Counted from the stretch's first letter, positions 16,712 through 29,304 are shown. The stretch is 64,000 nt of DNA from Aliidiomarina maris (GCF_003987335.1 NZ_PIPK01000002.1:275372-339371); one strand, 5' to 3'. Numbers and translations are program-made. The notes: a model not told the origin generated them from the sequence alone.

Positions 16712-17854
16712 GTGAATCGTTGTTTTAAAGTCATTGCAGCAGTATGTACGCTCGCCGCTTTCCAGCTTTCGAGTGCGTTTGCGAATAGCACTTCATTTCA
16801 GTTCGCTTCTGAAATACTCGACGAAGATATAACGATTCGAGTTGCCTTGCCTGAAAGCTACCCGCATTCAGCCACCTTTCATTACCCAATACTGCTTGTG
16901 ATGGATGGTTCAACGCAGTTCAATCATATCGCGGGTAACATTGAGTTTATGAGCACCTTTGCGGAAATTCCTGAGCTTATCGTGGTCGGAATAAGTGCTA
17001 ACAACCGCTTGCTCAACTTCACGCATACAGAATTAGAGCAGTTCGCTGGTCGCTCTGGCGGCGCGGCTCGTTACACTCAGTTTATTGTTGCGGAGCTACT
17101 GCCTCAGCTGCGTGAAGACTACCGCATTGCACCTCACACCACGGTCACAGGCCATTCCCTTTCCGGCTTGTACTCGGCCTACCTTGCTCTACACCATGAG
17201 CAGGATATACAAGCGGCGATTTCAATAAGCCCAAGTCTATGGTGGGATGATTTCGCGATACTGTCAGACATACACCCGACTCCTGACTCGCCAAATTCGG
17301 TGAGTTGGTTCGCGAGTATGGCGACTGAGCCTGACGAAATGGAAGAAGGTTTTGAAAGACTTGAGTATTTACTAGCGAACGCGCAAGCAAGCAATCTGAG
17401 ATGGGAACTTCGACGATTTGATAATGAAACTCACGACTCTACACCATTAATAGGTAATGTGGTGGGGCTTAGATCGGTGTTTCAGGGGTTCAACGCAGTG
17501 CCAGAAGTTGACATCAAATCCCTCGAGCAACTTGAAACATTTTACAGTGAATACGCCGAAGCGTCCGGATATCAAGTACCTATGTCAGTTCATCAGTACA
17601 ATGTGTATGGACTCAAAGCAACTTATGAAGGCCAGCTCAGTTGGGGAGTCGAAATATTAGAAGCCGGAACCGAGCAATTTCCGTACTCAGAAATCTTATG
17701 GGATAGCTTAGCCACAGCTTATAGAATGAGCGATAACCACACATCGGCGTTACATGCGTCCGAAAAAGCGGTCGAGTATGCACGCAAACATGATTCAAAG
17801 TATATCAGCGAGATACTTTTACAAAACCGCAGCCTGAAGCGCGCAGCGCAGTAA
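16712..17854 (+). CDS. Secreted esterase-like alpha/beta hydrolase with C-terminal TPR-like region
   Basis: 380 residues from a GTG at 16712 with AAGGA seven bases upstream. Signal peptide about 1-24 (cleavage after A-F-A). Residues of about 25-260 form an esterase-D-like alpha/beta hydrolase: P-I-L-L-V-M-D-G-S, then V-T-G-H-S-L-S-G-L-Y-S-A with nucleophile Ser in G-H-S-L-S-G, and a His in E-T-H-D-S. Such proteins (IroE/Fes-like or S-formylglutathione hydrolase-like) hydrolyse esters; the substrate is unknown. The last about 100 residues are helical (W-G-V-E-I-L-E-A-G...L-W-D-S-L-A-T-A-Y), resembling tetratricopeptide repeats. It begins about 170 bases after the islet end. Confidence 0.82.
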   Translation: MNRCFKVIAAVCTLAAFQLSSAFANSTSFQFASEILDEDITIRVALPESYPHSATFHYPILLVMDGSTQFNHIAGNIEFMSTFAEIPELIVVGISANNRLLNFTHTELEQFAGRSGGAARYTQFIVAELLPQLREDYRIAPHTTVTGHSLSGLYSAYLALHHEQDIQAAISISPSLWWDDFAILSDIHPTPDSPNSVSWFASMATEPDEMEEGFERLEYLLANAQASNLRWELRRFDNETHDSTPLIGNVVGLRSVFQGFNAVPEVDIKSLEQLETFYSEYAEASGYQVPMSVHQYNVYGLKATYEGQLSWGVEILEAGTEQFPYSEILWDSLATAYRMSDNHTSALHASEKAVEYARKHDSKYISEILLQNRSLKRAAQ

Positions 17855-17865
17855 ACCGCTGCAAC

Positions 17866-18426
17866 CTAATCCGCACCCCATACACGACTATAGGTATACA
17901 CGTTATCACCAAGGGATGAGTCATCACCGTCGGCGGCGACTGCGGCGACCGATAGTTCAAGAGACTCTGCATCACCCGCGCGCCACACAAACTGCCAGCG
18001 TGTTACCTTGTCGCCGTCAACCTGCTCTGCTCGCTGTGGCTTACTATGCCCAAGAAAATTGACATTGTCATGTGGCAGGATGAGTTGACCATCACCCATG
18101 TCAAACTCACCTACTGACTCGCCAGTGGCAAGATCGCGAAAGGCTAGCTGAAAGCCGCCGACTTGCTGCTCTGGGTCGGTCACCTCCAGTGTTAGTTGAT
18201 ACCACGCACCAGGCACCATTTGTTCAGCTAAACCGTGTAACTCTATGCCACTGGTTTCACGCTTGTCTGGGCCAGCAAAATGGCAGCTCGAACAATCATC
18301 GAAGCCCTGACCGCCGGTCAGCTTGGGTTCGGCGCCCTCAGGGAAGGCCAAGGCCGGTAAGGCTGCCGCGAGATAAAAGATTGCGAGGCCTAAGGCCACT
18401 CGCGCTTTGGGTTTTACATTCAACAT
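17866..18426 (-). CDS. Exported CxxCH protein with Reeler / choice-of-anchor V-like domain
   Basis: About 186 residues from the ATG at 18426; upstream in-frame starts (ATG 18450, GTG 18483) are possible. A signal peptide (V-A-L-G-L-A-I-F-Y-L-A-A-A-L-P-A-L-A) is followed by D-D-C-S-S-C-H-F-A-G, one heme c-type CxxCH motif. The rest is a beta-rich domain with G-F-Q-L-A-F-R-D and W-R-F-like W-Q-F-V-W-R-A-G, resembling the reeler-type domain found with CxxCH in bacterial secreted proteins. Single-heme attachment is probable but unproven. It follows the Vgb-like gene on the same strand. Confidence 0.75.
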   Translation of the reverse strand: MLNVKPKARVALGLAIFYLAAALPALAFPEGAEPKLTGGQGFDDCSSCHFAGPDKRETSGIELHGLAEQMVPGAWYQLTLEVTDPEQQVGGFQLAFRDLATGESVGEFDMGDGQLILPHDNVNFLGHSKPQRAEQVDGDKVTRWQFVWRAGDAESLELSVAAVAADGDDSSLGDNVYTYSRVWGAD

Positions 18427-18518
18427 GTATATTGACCTATTGAAACTCATTGCACGCAAGCGAGAAGCTGACGCGCCTCCCACTTGCGTAGCAATGTTGA
18501 CCTGATCTAGCTGATTGC

Positions 18519-19514
18519 CTAGTCAGAGATAGTTGCTTGTCCAATGGTGTTGTTATCGGTACCAAACCAAATGGAATGGGTGTCACTATCTACCACCATA
18601 TGACGAACGCTGCCACCTTCAGTCGGCACCTCAAATGGCTGACTAAATTGTTCAGTCGCTGGGTCAAACGCGACAAAACGGTTAGGCTGCACGCCGGTTT
18701 CAACAAACCAGACGCGGCCTTCATCATCGCTGGTCATGGCATACGGACGTGAATTAGCCTCAGATGGCGCACGCCACTCGGTAATCTCACCGTTATTTGG
18801 GTTATAACGCCCAATGTAACCGTCTGCGTAATCACCGTAATACACCATACCGTCGTCGGTAACTGCTAAGCGACGCGGACGAGTAGATTCACGTGGTAAA
18901 TCAATTTCCTTGAGCTCACCGTCAACTACGGTAGCGATTTGATTGGTGCCAAAGAATACAAACCATGGCTGGTCGTCGTGCACAATAACACCGTACGGAC
19001 GGGCACGTTCAGAGCTTGCGTCATACACAGTAAATTCGTAACTTTGGGTGTCAAAATGACCCACTTGGGCACCACCTTGCACGGTAAACCAAAGGTTGCC
19101 GTCGCTGGTGAAATCAAAGGTGTGAACATCACGCGGGCCGTCACCTGGTAATGGAATTTGAGTTATTTCATGGGTTTCACGGTCCACATGGCCGATATGC
19201 GCCGCGCGGTTGCCCGCATACCAGCCGCCGCGCTCGTTGACGACCACCGTGTGGGGCGCTGCACCTTCAGGTAAGTCAATCTTCTTAAACTCGCCTGTCG
19301 ACGGGGTGAAAATACCTACGTAATCACTACGCTGACCCACGTACCAAATCTCATCGCTACTGACCACCCAAGGGTCACGAGCTCGTGGACCTTCAAAAGG
19401 CACGTCCCATTCCTGAAAATTTAATGACACGTCAACATGGTTGTTGTCACTTGCAAGCGCGCTTGCAGAAAGACCTAAACTAAGACAAGTAGTCATGGCT
19501 AAAGCTGTTTTCAT
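18519..19514 (-). CDS. Exported Vgb-like (streptogramin lyase family) beta-propeller
   Basis: 331 residues from the ATG at 19514, which has AGAGGGG seven bases upstream; a signal peptide ends at A-L-A-S about residue 22. The body is a run of about seven similar blades (P-R-D-V-H-T-F-D-F-T-S-D-G-N-L-W-F-T, P-R-R-L-A-V-T-D-D-G-M-V-Y-Y-G, P-Y-A-M-T-S-D-D-E-G-R-V-W-F-V), the fold of virginiamycin B lyase. Many secreted propellers of this fold are not antibiotic lyases, so resistance should not be inferred. It probably shares a transcript with the CxxCH protein downstream; the pair might be a periplasmic redox or binding module. Confidence 0.8.
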   Translation of the reverse strand: MKTALAMTTCLSLGLSASALASDNNHVDVSLNFQEWDVPFEGPRARDPWVVSSDEIWYVGQRSDYVGIFTPSTGEFKKIDLPEGAAPHTVVVNERGGWYAGNRAAHIGHVDRETHEITQIPLPGDGPRDVHTFDFTSDGNLWFTVQGGAQVGHFDTQSYEFTVYDASSERARPYGVIVHDDQPWFVFFGTNQIATVVDGELKEIDLPRESTRPRRLAVTDDGMVYYGDYADGYIGRYNPNNGEITEWRAPSEANSRPYAMTSDDEGRVWFVETGVQPNRFVAFDPATEQFSQPFEVPTEGGSVRHMVVDSDTHSIWFGTDNNTIGQATISD

Positions 19515-19717
19515 ATCCAACCCCTCTCTCAATATTATTCGCATCGGTTAACTATACGACCCCATGCAGTGCCCAGAGTTTAGTTAATAATGTGTTAAAC
19601 CACCATGTAGTTAAACGCAGCACAAATCTTTTGCATACAATCACAGTGCTCAGTAAAGTGGCTGTTCAAAGGTCAAAATTTATCCATTAAGGACGTTTGC
19701 AGCAAAAAGGGAATCTC

Positions 19718-21124
19718 ATGCTTGCCAAAACTTCACTACTTCTCGCCACACTGGTGGCATCTTCATCGGGCTATTCAGCTGTTTCATGTACTGATACCCA
19801 ACAAGATTTGCTGCACTTCGCGACCACGACACAGGCGCTACACCCGCGTATTGCAAGTGTATGGCCCAAATTTTGGGACGAAACTACGCCGTTTATTGTT
19901 TATAACCTTGATGGCGAAGCCGTACTGTTTACACACAATGAACCACTTCCTGACTATCAGAAGCTCTCCGACCACTACTATTACTACGCGGAACGACTCC
20001 CGAATATTACCGACTTTCATTTTTACATTAATTATCCGCTGCCCAATGATCAAGTCGCAACCGCCGCCATGCTAGGCGGCGTTAACTCTGACGAGCTAGA
20101 CGCCCGCGAGACCTTAATACATGAAGCTTTCCATGGTTATCAACGTAGCGCATTTGCCGACGTAGAGCGCAGTCAATTCCTCGACCCCGCGCAACTGAAT
20201 GAAGCCCCAACCCGTGCTTTGCTAACGTTACAGCTCGCACTTGCAAAACAAGCACATGCCAGCCGCGAGCTTGAGCACATTCATGATTGGTTAATTGTGC
20301 GCGTGGCCTTGAATCAGCTACTTGCCCCACAAGTAGCTAGTTACCTTGGTGACATCGAACGTATTGAAGGCTCGGCGGAGTGGGTGGGGCTGCAAGGCAC
20401 CTATGGGCAGGATTATCGCGCACAGTTAAGCTATTTGTTTGATAGCCTCCCCGCTGAGGTCGATATAGCCGCGCACGTGCGCCGTTTAGCCTATGCGACT
20501 GGAGCAACATTGATTAGCCTGATGGATGAATTCGCCGCGCCTGATACCGACTGGCGCCATGAGATGGAGCAAGGTAAAACGCCCTATGAGCTCGCACTTG
20601 AAGTGTTTTCAGTCGCCCCGGACGCAGCACTTGAAAAGTTTAATCACGTACTCACCCAATATGACTTCTCCAGTTACTTAACCCGCGCGCAGGCGTCTCA
20701 ATCTAAGGCTGTCACGCTTGCTGACATTAAAGCTTCGCACCCCTATCGGCTAGATATTCATGTCCCTATCCAGATAAACGAGGAAACGGCTGGTTTCCAC
20801 ACTCATTTTTCTGCGGGTCAGGCCGGCTTTCACCAGCTTTCACCATCCGTGATTTTCTTACCCGAAGCGGCTATGTTTCAATTGGATATTCCGCAAATAA
20901 CAGCCGATATTCGTAGCGCGCCTCTGCTGTTTGATATCAGTAAGTTTCGCTTTCAGGTTTGGAGTCACACGCCAATCACCACTTTGGATGATTTAAATGC
21001 CATGGGCGAATTAGACCTCAAATTTGGTGAATCTAAAATTTACGCGCCCATCAATTGGCAAGTTGAGTCTTCATCCACCGATGCGCACATACACATCACT
21101 TTGTCGCCAGAAGTGAGTGATTAG
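19718..21124 (+). CDS. Secreted HEXXH metallopeptidase-like protein, unknown family
   Basis: 468 residues from the ATG at 19718 (AAAGGGAA upstream); a TTG seven codons earlier is less likely. Signal peptide about 1-22. A zinc-site motif H-E-A-F-H (in L-I-H-E-A-F-H-G-Y-Q-R) lies near residue 135, and a later R-I-E-G-S-A-E-W-V-G could supply the third glutamate ligand as in gluzincins. The remaining C-terminal half is beta-rich. I do not recognise the family. It is divergent from the Vgb-like gene. Confidence 0.7.
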   Translation: MLAKTSLLLATLVASSSGYSAVSCTDTQQDLLHFATTTQALHPRIASVWPKFWDETTPFIVYNLDGEAVLFTHNEPLPDYQKLSDHYYYYAERLPNITDFHFYINYPLPNDQVATAAMLGGVNSDELDARETLIHEAFHGYQRSAFADVERSQFLDPAQLNEAPTRALLTLQLALAKQAHASRELEHIHDWLIVRVALNQLLAPQVASYLGDIERIEGSAEWVGLQGTYGQDYRAQLSYLFDSLPAEVDIAAHVRRLAYATGATLISLMDEFAAPDTDWRHEMEQGKTPYELALEVFSVAPDAALEKFNHVLTQYDFSSYLTRAQASQSKAVTLADIKASHPYRLDIHVPIQINEETAGFHTHFSAGQAGFHQLSPSVIFLPEAAMFQLDIPQITADIRSAPLLFDISKFRFQVWSHTPITTLDDLNAMGELDLKFGESKIYAPINWQVESSSTDAHIHITLSPEVSD

Positions 21125-21230
21125 CGCGTGCAAGTGTTAACACGGTGCGAGAAAAAATCTCGCCCGCACCACTGGCAATTCTGTCAAATTTACGCCAACA
21201 TAAAAAAGAGCGTAAGCTTTATATATTCAT

Positions 21231-21315
21231 CTTGTCGGAGTGCCCCTAGGGGCTGAGACCGTTCACGCGGGATCCGTTGAACCTGATCAGGCTAATACCT
21301 GCGAAGGGAACAAGT
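21231..21315 (+). ncRNA. TPP riboswitch (THI element)
   Basis: All hallmarks of the thiamine-pyrophosphate aptamer are present: P1 stem CTTGT/ACAAG; GGAGTGCCCC...GGGGCTGAGA; then TTGAACCTGATCAGG and TAATACCTGCGAAGGGAA. It lies about 100 bases upstream of thiC. Binding TPP should shut off the thi operon. Confidence 0.97.
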
Positions 21316-21320
21316 TGCAT

Positions 21321-21372
21321 CAGGCCATACCTGGTTCGTATAAAGGTAAATTAGGCCTGTTTTGTTGCTTTT
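21321..21372 (+). terminator. Terminator-like stem of the TPP riboswitch expression platform
   Basis: CAGGCC (21321-21326) pairs with GGCCTG (21354-21359), with TACCT/AGGTA inside, followed by TTTTGTTGCTTTT. Located directly after the aptamer, it fits a transcription-termination platform; the alternative antiterminator pairing was not worked out. Confidence 0.6.
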
Positions 21373-21409
21373 AACACACTCCTGACAAGCAAATTTTATC
21401 TACATTTAG

Positions 21410-24616
<3,207 letters not shown>

Positions 24617-24627
<11 letters not shown>

Positions 24628-25429
24628 TCATGATTTTCTACGCTATAGCCGGCAAATTATGTTGCCTCTATGTGGAGAGCTCGGAATAAAAACTTTAGCC
24701 AAAGCAAGGGTCGTTGTCATCGGGGCCGGCGGCCTGGCGACCGTGGTTGCGCCCTACCTTGTGGGCGCGGGTGTCGGCTACTTAAGGCTATGCGACGATG
24801 ACATTGTGAGTGTAAGTAACCTACCTCGGCAATGGCTTTATAGTCCGGCGCATATTGGCCAGCAGAAGGTTCGGGTGATGGCCGCGCAACTTAAAGCATT
24901 ACAACCGGCTGCACAGGTCGAAGCGATACCTGAGTATGCGGACAACAGCAACCTGTGCCGCTTGATGAGCGGCGCAGACCTTGTACTGGACTGTAGTGAC
25001 AATATGACTACGCGTCAGTTAGTTAATGCGTACGCGATGGATGCAGGTGTCGCGCTGGTGAGTGCTGCGGCGATTGGGCTTCATGCCCAAGCCGCGGCTT
25101 TTCAGCCAAGCTTGTGCGGACCGCACGGTAACCATGGGTGCTACCGATGCTTATATCCGATAGATAGCCAGCGAGCGGGTAATTGCCAAAGTGAGGGCGT
25201 TCTCGGCCCAATGGTTGGCATGGCTGGATGTTATCAAGCCGCGTTGGCTCTGCGCATTTTATTGGGTGACCCGAACGTGCCTTGGAGCCAACTATGGCGG
25301 CTTGATAGCACACTTGGTGAGCATCAATTGTTGCGCATTCAGCCTGATCCATCTTGCTCGGTTTGCGGCCATGTAAGCCACAGCAACGCATCCAGCGACG
25401 ATTCATCAATACCTAATTCCGGAGTTTGA
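24617..25429 (+). CDS. thiF: Sulfur-carrier adenylyltransferase ThiF
   Basis: 270 residues. Activates the ThiS C terminus by adenylation (E1-like). The GTG at 24617 is chosen because GGAGG lies nine bases upstream and the family N terminus (F-L-R-Y-S-R-Q-I-M-L-P) follows at once; it overlaps thiDE by 11 bases. Nucleotide-binding G-A-G-G-L-A near 39-44, D-D-D-I-V-S-V-S-N-L-P-R-Q, D-C-S-D-N-M-T-T-R, and four zinc-ligand cysteines (C-Y-R-C, then C-S-V-C near the end) are present. Confidence 0.93.
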
Positions 25430-25430
25430 A

Positions 25431-25643
25431 ATGCAAATTCTAATTAATCAAAGACCAATCCACTGCACCAGCCATGATACGCTTGATAGCGTCCTCAATG
25501 TATTTGCCCAAGGTAGCGGTGTTGATATTAATGACATCGCTGTGGCCGCTGACAATACGGTGATTCCAAGGTCGCAATGGGCTACATACGCGTTAACTGC
25601 AAACGCCTCGTTTTCGGTGTTTGTCGCTGTCGCGGGAGGTTAA
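25431..25643 (+). CDS. thiS: Sulfur carrier protein ThiS
   Basis: 70 residues with a ubiquitin-like fold and the essential C-terminal Gly-Gly (...V-F-V-A-V-A-G-G). ThiF adenylates this terminus and it is then thiocarboxylated to give sulfur for the thiazole ring. It starts one base after thiF and ends two bases before thiG, in the usual order. Confidence 0.95.
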   Translation: MQILINQRPIHCTSHDTLDSVLNVFAQGSGVDINDIAVAADNTVIPRSQWATYALTANASFSVFVAVAGG

Positions 25644-25645
25644 GC

Positions 25646-26410
25646 ATGCTCAGCATCGCAGATACTCTTTTTCAATCGCGGTTACTCACTGGCAGTGGCA
25701 AGTTTGCCAGTCCAACGCTGATGCGCGACGCAATTGGCGCCAGCGGCAGCCAGCTTGTTACCTTGGCGCTAAAAAGAATCGAACAAGGTCAGACACCCGA
25801 TCGCACACTGTCCGAGCTGCGTCAGCTCAACGTGCAGCTTTTACCGAATACATCGGGCGCTAAAACCGCGCAGGACGCCGTGTTAGCAGCAAAAATTGGG
25901 CGTGATCTGCTCGGCACGCACTGGGTGAAACTCGAGATACACCCCGACCCTAGGTATTTGCTACCCGACCCCATCGAGACACTTAAAGCAGCGGAGGAAT
26001 TAGTGCAATTAGGCTTTGTGGTGCTGCCCTATTGCTCCGCTGACCCAACCTTATGTTTACGCCTGCAGGAAGTTGGTTGTCATGCGGTCATGCCGCTAGG
26101 GTCGCCAATTGGCTCTAACCAAGGCCTGCAAACTCGCGACTTTTTACGCATTATTATTGAACAGTGCACAGTGCCCGTCATTGTCGACGCCGGCATCGGC
26201 GCACCCAGCCATGCAGCGGAAGCTTTTGAACTTGGCGCCGATGCCGTATTGGTGAATACCGCGATTGCTTGCGCAAGCGATCCTATCGCGATGGCGCGAG
26301 CATTTCGCCTCACTTGTGACGCCGCCATGCTTGCGCGAGAAGGAAGGATTTCATCGCCTGCTCTCCAAGCGCGTGCGACCAGCCCGTTGACTTCATTTTT
26401 GGAGCGCTGA
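25646..26410 (+). CDS. thiG: Thiazole synthase ThiG
   Basis: 254 residues from the ATG at 25646 (GGGAGG eight bases upstream). A TIM barrel that condenses DXP, dehydroglycine and ThiS thiocarboxylate into the thiazole. Signature blocks: [18 protein letters not shown] with the Schiff-base Lys95, [18 protein letters not shown] and [12 protein letters not shown]. It overlaps thiH by one base. Confidence 0.96.
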   Translation: MLSIADTLFQSRLLTGSGKFASPTLMRDAIGASGSQLVTLALKRIEQGQTPDRTLSELRQLNVQLLPNTSGAKTAQDAVLAAKIGRDLLGTHWVKLEIHPDPRYLLPDPIETLKAAEELVQLGFVVLPYCSADPTLCLRLQEVGCHAVMPLGSPIGSNQGLQTRDFLRIIIEQCTVPVIVDAGIGAPSHAAEAFELGADAVLVNTAIACASDPIAMARAFRLTCDAAMLAREGRISSPALQARATSPLTSFLER

Positions 26411-27465
26411 TGACTGATATACCTGATCTCATTCAACATGCGGGCAAACCTGGTTTTGTCATGACAGTGCAAGATCTCAACGTGCTACTAAGTGAGCAGG
26501 CGCAACCGCACCTTGAACTGATGGCACAAGCCGCTGCGACGCTCACGCGTCAGCGATTCGGCCATACAATGCGCTTATTTATCCCGCTTTACCTGTCAAA
26601 CCTGTGTGCCAACGATTGCACCTATTGTGGGTTTTCTATGAGCAATCGTATTCGACGCACTACACTTTCCATGCAAGCGCTCGAAGCGGAGTGTCAGGCA
26701 CTTAAAACCCTTGGGTTCGATGCTATTTTACTCGTCGCTGGGGAACACGAACGCCAGGTTGGGATGCCCTACTTTCGCCAAGCATTGACGGTCGTGAAGC
26801 GCTACTTTTCGCATATCGCTCTGGAAGTTCAACCCCTTAGCCAAGCTGATTATGCTGAATTACGCCGCTATGGCTTAGCAGCGGTCTACGTGTATCAGGA
26901 AACCTATCAACCTGAGGCCTATGCTCGCCATCATATCCGCGGTAAAAAAACGGATATGTCATGGCGATTGCAAACACCGGATCGTGCTTGTGCTGCGGGT
27001 GTCGATAAGATCGGTTTAGGCGTGTTACTGGGTCTGGCTGATTGGCGTGCCGATGCACTCGCCTGTGCCCGACATTTGCGCTACTTACAACGCACATACT
27101 GGCGCACGCGTTTCGCCCTCGCATTTCCGCGTTTACGCCCTTGCGCTGGAGGGATTGAAAGTCAGCACCTTGTGAATGACCGCACGCTTACTCAATTGAT
27201 TTGCGCGTTTCGTCTTTTTGAACCAAACCTTGAAATCAGTTTATCAACGCGGGAGCCCGCAGCTTTGCGCGACCATCTCATGTTATTGGGCATTACGCAT
27301 ATGAGCGCAGGGTCGAGAACGCAACCAGGAGGCTATGCTGATCAAACCATTGCATTGGAGCAGTTTGCAACCAGCGACCCGCGCAATGCGAGGGATATGG
27401 CAACAGTGCTAGACAAACATGGCCTTGAACCCGTCTGGACTGACTGGCATCAGGTGTTCGCTTAA
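26410..27465 (+). CDS. thiH: 2-iminoacetate synthase ThiH (radical SAM)
   Basis: 351 residues. Cleaves tyrosine to dehydroglycine and p-cresol for ThiG. The radical-SAM cluster motif C-A-N-D-C-T-Y-C (Cys66, 70, 73) fits CxxxCxxC. Other family blocks are Y-Q-E-T-Y, H-H-I-R-G-K-K-T-D, G-L-G-V-L-L-G-L and M-S-A-G-S-R-T. Somewhat shorter than E. coli ThiH (377), mostly at the N terminus. Presence of thiH rather than thiO implies the oxygen-independent tyrosine route. Last gene of the operon; no clear terminator is visible before the converging remnant at 27558. Confidence 0.95.
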   Translation: MTDIPDLIQHAGKPGFVMTVQDLNVLLSEQAQPHLELMAQAAATLTRQRFGHTMRLFIPLYLSNLCANDCTYCGFSMSNRIRRTTLSMQALEAECQALKTLGFDAILLVAGEHERQVGMPYFRQALTVVKRYFSHIALEVQPLSQADYAELRRYGLAAVYVYQETYQPEAYARHHIRGKKTDMSWRLQTPDRACAAGVDKIGLGVLLGLADWRADALACARHLRYLQRTYWRTRFALAFPRLRPCAGGIESQHLVNDRTLTQLICAFRLFEPNLEISLSTREPAALRDHLMLLGITHMSAGSRTQPGGYADQTIALEQFATSDPRNARDMATVLDKHGLEPVWTDWHQVFA

Positions 27466-27557
27466 AAGCAGTTAACAATACATTGGTGCACTAGCTTGAA
27501 TCAACGCGCCGACCGCTGGCGAATATATTGTTGATGTAACGCTTGCATGCGAGGTAG

Positions 27558-27728
27558 TTAGGTTTTATCGCGGGAATTGACCCGATTGCCGTCTTCACGA
27601 AGCCGTTTGCCTTGCGCATCGACAAGTACTGAGCCAAACGGCGCATCACCTGCGGCAAGGGCCTCTTCAGCCAATTCGACACAGCGCAGCAGATGTTCAT
27701 TCACAGCGAGCACATCCTCAGTCAACAT
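27558..27728 (-). pseudogene. Nucleoside/CMP deaminase remnant, 3'-truncated
   Basis: 56 codons from the ATG at 27728: residues include L-R-C-V-E-L-A-E-E-A-L-A-A-G-D-A-P-F-G-S-V-L-V-D and N-R-V-N-S-R-D-K-T, then stop. This is the N-terminal third of the cytidine/deoxycytidylate deaminase family. The zinc-binding H-A/P-E and P-C-x-x-C parts that should follow are missing, so it cannot be catalytic. The ATG overlaps the end of the upstream membrane-protein gene by 11 bases, showing former translational coupling. The loss lies in the roughly 90 bases separating it from thiH. Confidence 0.75.
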
Positions 27729-28572
27729 GACTACCCTCCATCACGCGCCGCGCGGTATTCAAATCACTTGGCTGTAGCAATAGCATCAGTTCGGGCTGCT
27801 GAATTAGTAGCTCAGCCTCATCGCTCAAATAAGTTAGCAGCTGCCGTCCGGTCAGGCGCACCAAAGGTGCACGCGCTTCACTGCGAAACGAGCGTAGGCA
27901 GTCTTCATCTTCAGCGGCAAAGGCAGTGCCTGTGACGTATTTGATATCTCTTGGCCGCAATTGGGCAAGGTTAGTTGTGCGCTTGACGATAATAAGCAGC
28001 TGCGAGTCAAGAAACTGTTGATAAAACTGGGCTTGTACGTGTTTCGGCGATGCCGCAAACGCTGGAATTTGTTGCAAAGCGACGGCCCCTTGATAGCGCG
28101 CACGCGGGCCAAGGAACATAGTTTTGGCGTAGCTCTCTAGCGGGTGTAGCTGATCTGGCTGAGTGCGCAGCGCCTGACTCGCAGGCTTAGAGTTGTCGAG
28201 CTGGTTAAATAAAGGCAAGTGTCGAGTGAGCTTGTCGGCGTAGCGCGCAAACGCGAATAACCCAAGCAACATACCGAAGGCCATGGGAAACGCTTGTGGA
28301 GGAATGCCTCTGGGGTGTGCTTCGCGCACGCGCTGCCAGTCTGCAGACGAAGGGCCGATTTCGAGTACGCTCGTCAGCAGGCCAAATAATGCGAGAGTGA
28401 TGACAAAGGGTACCAATGCCACCAATACGGCACCAACTTGCGGCCAGATACCGATACCACGGCGGTTCAAGTAGCGCTGATCAAGCCATTTCCATACTGC
28501 CCAAGGATAACCCAGCATGCCGATCGCCATTGGGATAACAATCACAGTACCGAAAAATATGTCGAGTATCAT
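27718..28572 (-). CDS. Membrane protein of unknown function
   Basis: 284 residues with about three transmembrane helices in the N-terminal half (about 4-25, 45-70, 98-115) and a long, soluble C-terminal part (Q-R/K-rich, with L-A-Q-L-R-P-R-D-I-K-Y and R-L-T-G-R-Q-L-L-T-Y-L-S-D-E-A-E-L-L). A good AAGGACG ribosome site precedes the ATG. I do not recognise a family. It is followed, with overlap, by the truncated deaminase. Confidence 0.7.
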   Translation of the reverse strand: MILDIFFGTVIVIPMAIGMLGYPWAVWKWLDQRYLNRRGIGIWPQVGAVLVALVPFVITLALFGLLTSVLEIGPSSADWQRVREAHPRGIPPQAFPMAFGMLLGLFAFARYADKLTRHLPLFNQLDNSKPASQALRTQPDQLHPLESYAKTMFLGPRARYQGAVALQQIPAFAASPKHVQAQFYQQFLDSQLLIIVKRTTNLAQLRPRDIKYVTGTAFAAEDEDCLRSFRSEARAPLVRLTGRQLLTYLSDEAELLIQQPELMLLLQPSDLNTARRVMEGSHVD

Positions 28573-28664
28573 GGCACGTCCTTTTGACTCAGCTCGATTG
28601 GATATTCGCTCCTATGCTACCTGCGAATGGGCAAATTTTTTAGTGTTGGTAACTAAATAATGCG

Positions 28665-29261
28665 TTAAAAGCGTGCCGTGCTTGCATTGAACATGGCGTC
28701 GCTTAGCAAACCAAAATGCTCGAACCTATAGTCAGCTAGATGCACATAGTCAGGTAGCTGTTGGTAATTAATCAAACATGTTGCCATGCCTGCATTGCGA
28801 CCCGCTTGAAGGTCGTATTTATAATCACCCACCATCATGATGGCATCGCTCGGCAAGTCAAATTGCTGTGCAATCGCCAATAATGCGCTAGGGTCAGGTT
28901 TTGGTTTGGATTGTTCACGGGTGACGACATGGCTAATCGGAATCCCGTTGCGGGTCACCTTAATGTGCGTTGGCTGCGCTGAATTGCGAGTCACTATGGC
29001 CATTGGTATCTTGGCAAGCGCACACTGGTGAATAAATGACTGCGCGTTCGGCATCCAATCACTACTGTGCGCATCGTCAAGTTCATGCTGAAATACTAGC
29101 GCTTGAGCCTGCTCCCGCTCGTTAGCGGGAAGCGCGGCTAAGTAATCCAGAATATCTTGCTGTGGTGGGCACCCAATATCACGGCGAATAGCGTTGAAGT
29201 CTAACGACGACGACACCAACGTGCCGTCCAAATCGAAAATAATACCCTTGATATGCTGCAC
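28665..29261 (-). CDS. HAD-superfamily hydrolase (phosphoglycolate phosphatase-like)
   Basis: 198 residues from a GTG at 29261 with AGAGG seven bases upstream; an upstream extension to 29378 lacks family similarity. HAD motif I is I-I-F-D-L-D-G-T-L-V (nucleophile and acid-base Asp), motif II M-A-I-V-T-R-N, motif III K-P-K-P-D-P, and motif IV M-V-G-D-Y-K-Y-D. The small helical cap between motifs I and II (about 20-85) fits subclass I phosphatases acting on small phosphorylated metabolites. It lies just downstream of rhlE on the same strand. Confidence 0.88.
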   Translation of the reverse strand: MQHIKGIIFDLDGTLVSSSLDFNAIRRDIGCPPQQDILDYLAALPANEREQAQALVFQHELDDAHSSDWMPNAQSFIHQCALAKIPMAIVTRNSAQPTHIKVTRNGIPISHVVTREQSKPKPDPSALLAIAQQFDLPSDAIMMVGDYKYDLQAGRNAGMATCLINYQQLPDYVHLADYRFEHFGLLSDAMFNASTARF

Positions 29262-29304
29262 GCATTTACCTCTCACGCTAATCAATATGCATTGATTACG
29301 CGGT

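Noticed and set aside
18519..19514. Virginiamycin resistance gene
   Set aside because: Only the propeller fold is supported; an exported Vgb-like protein next to a CxxCH protein is not evidence of antibiotic inactivation.
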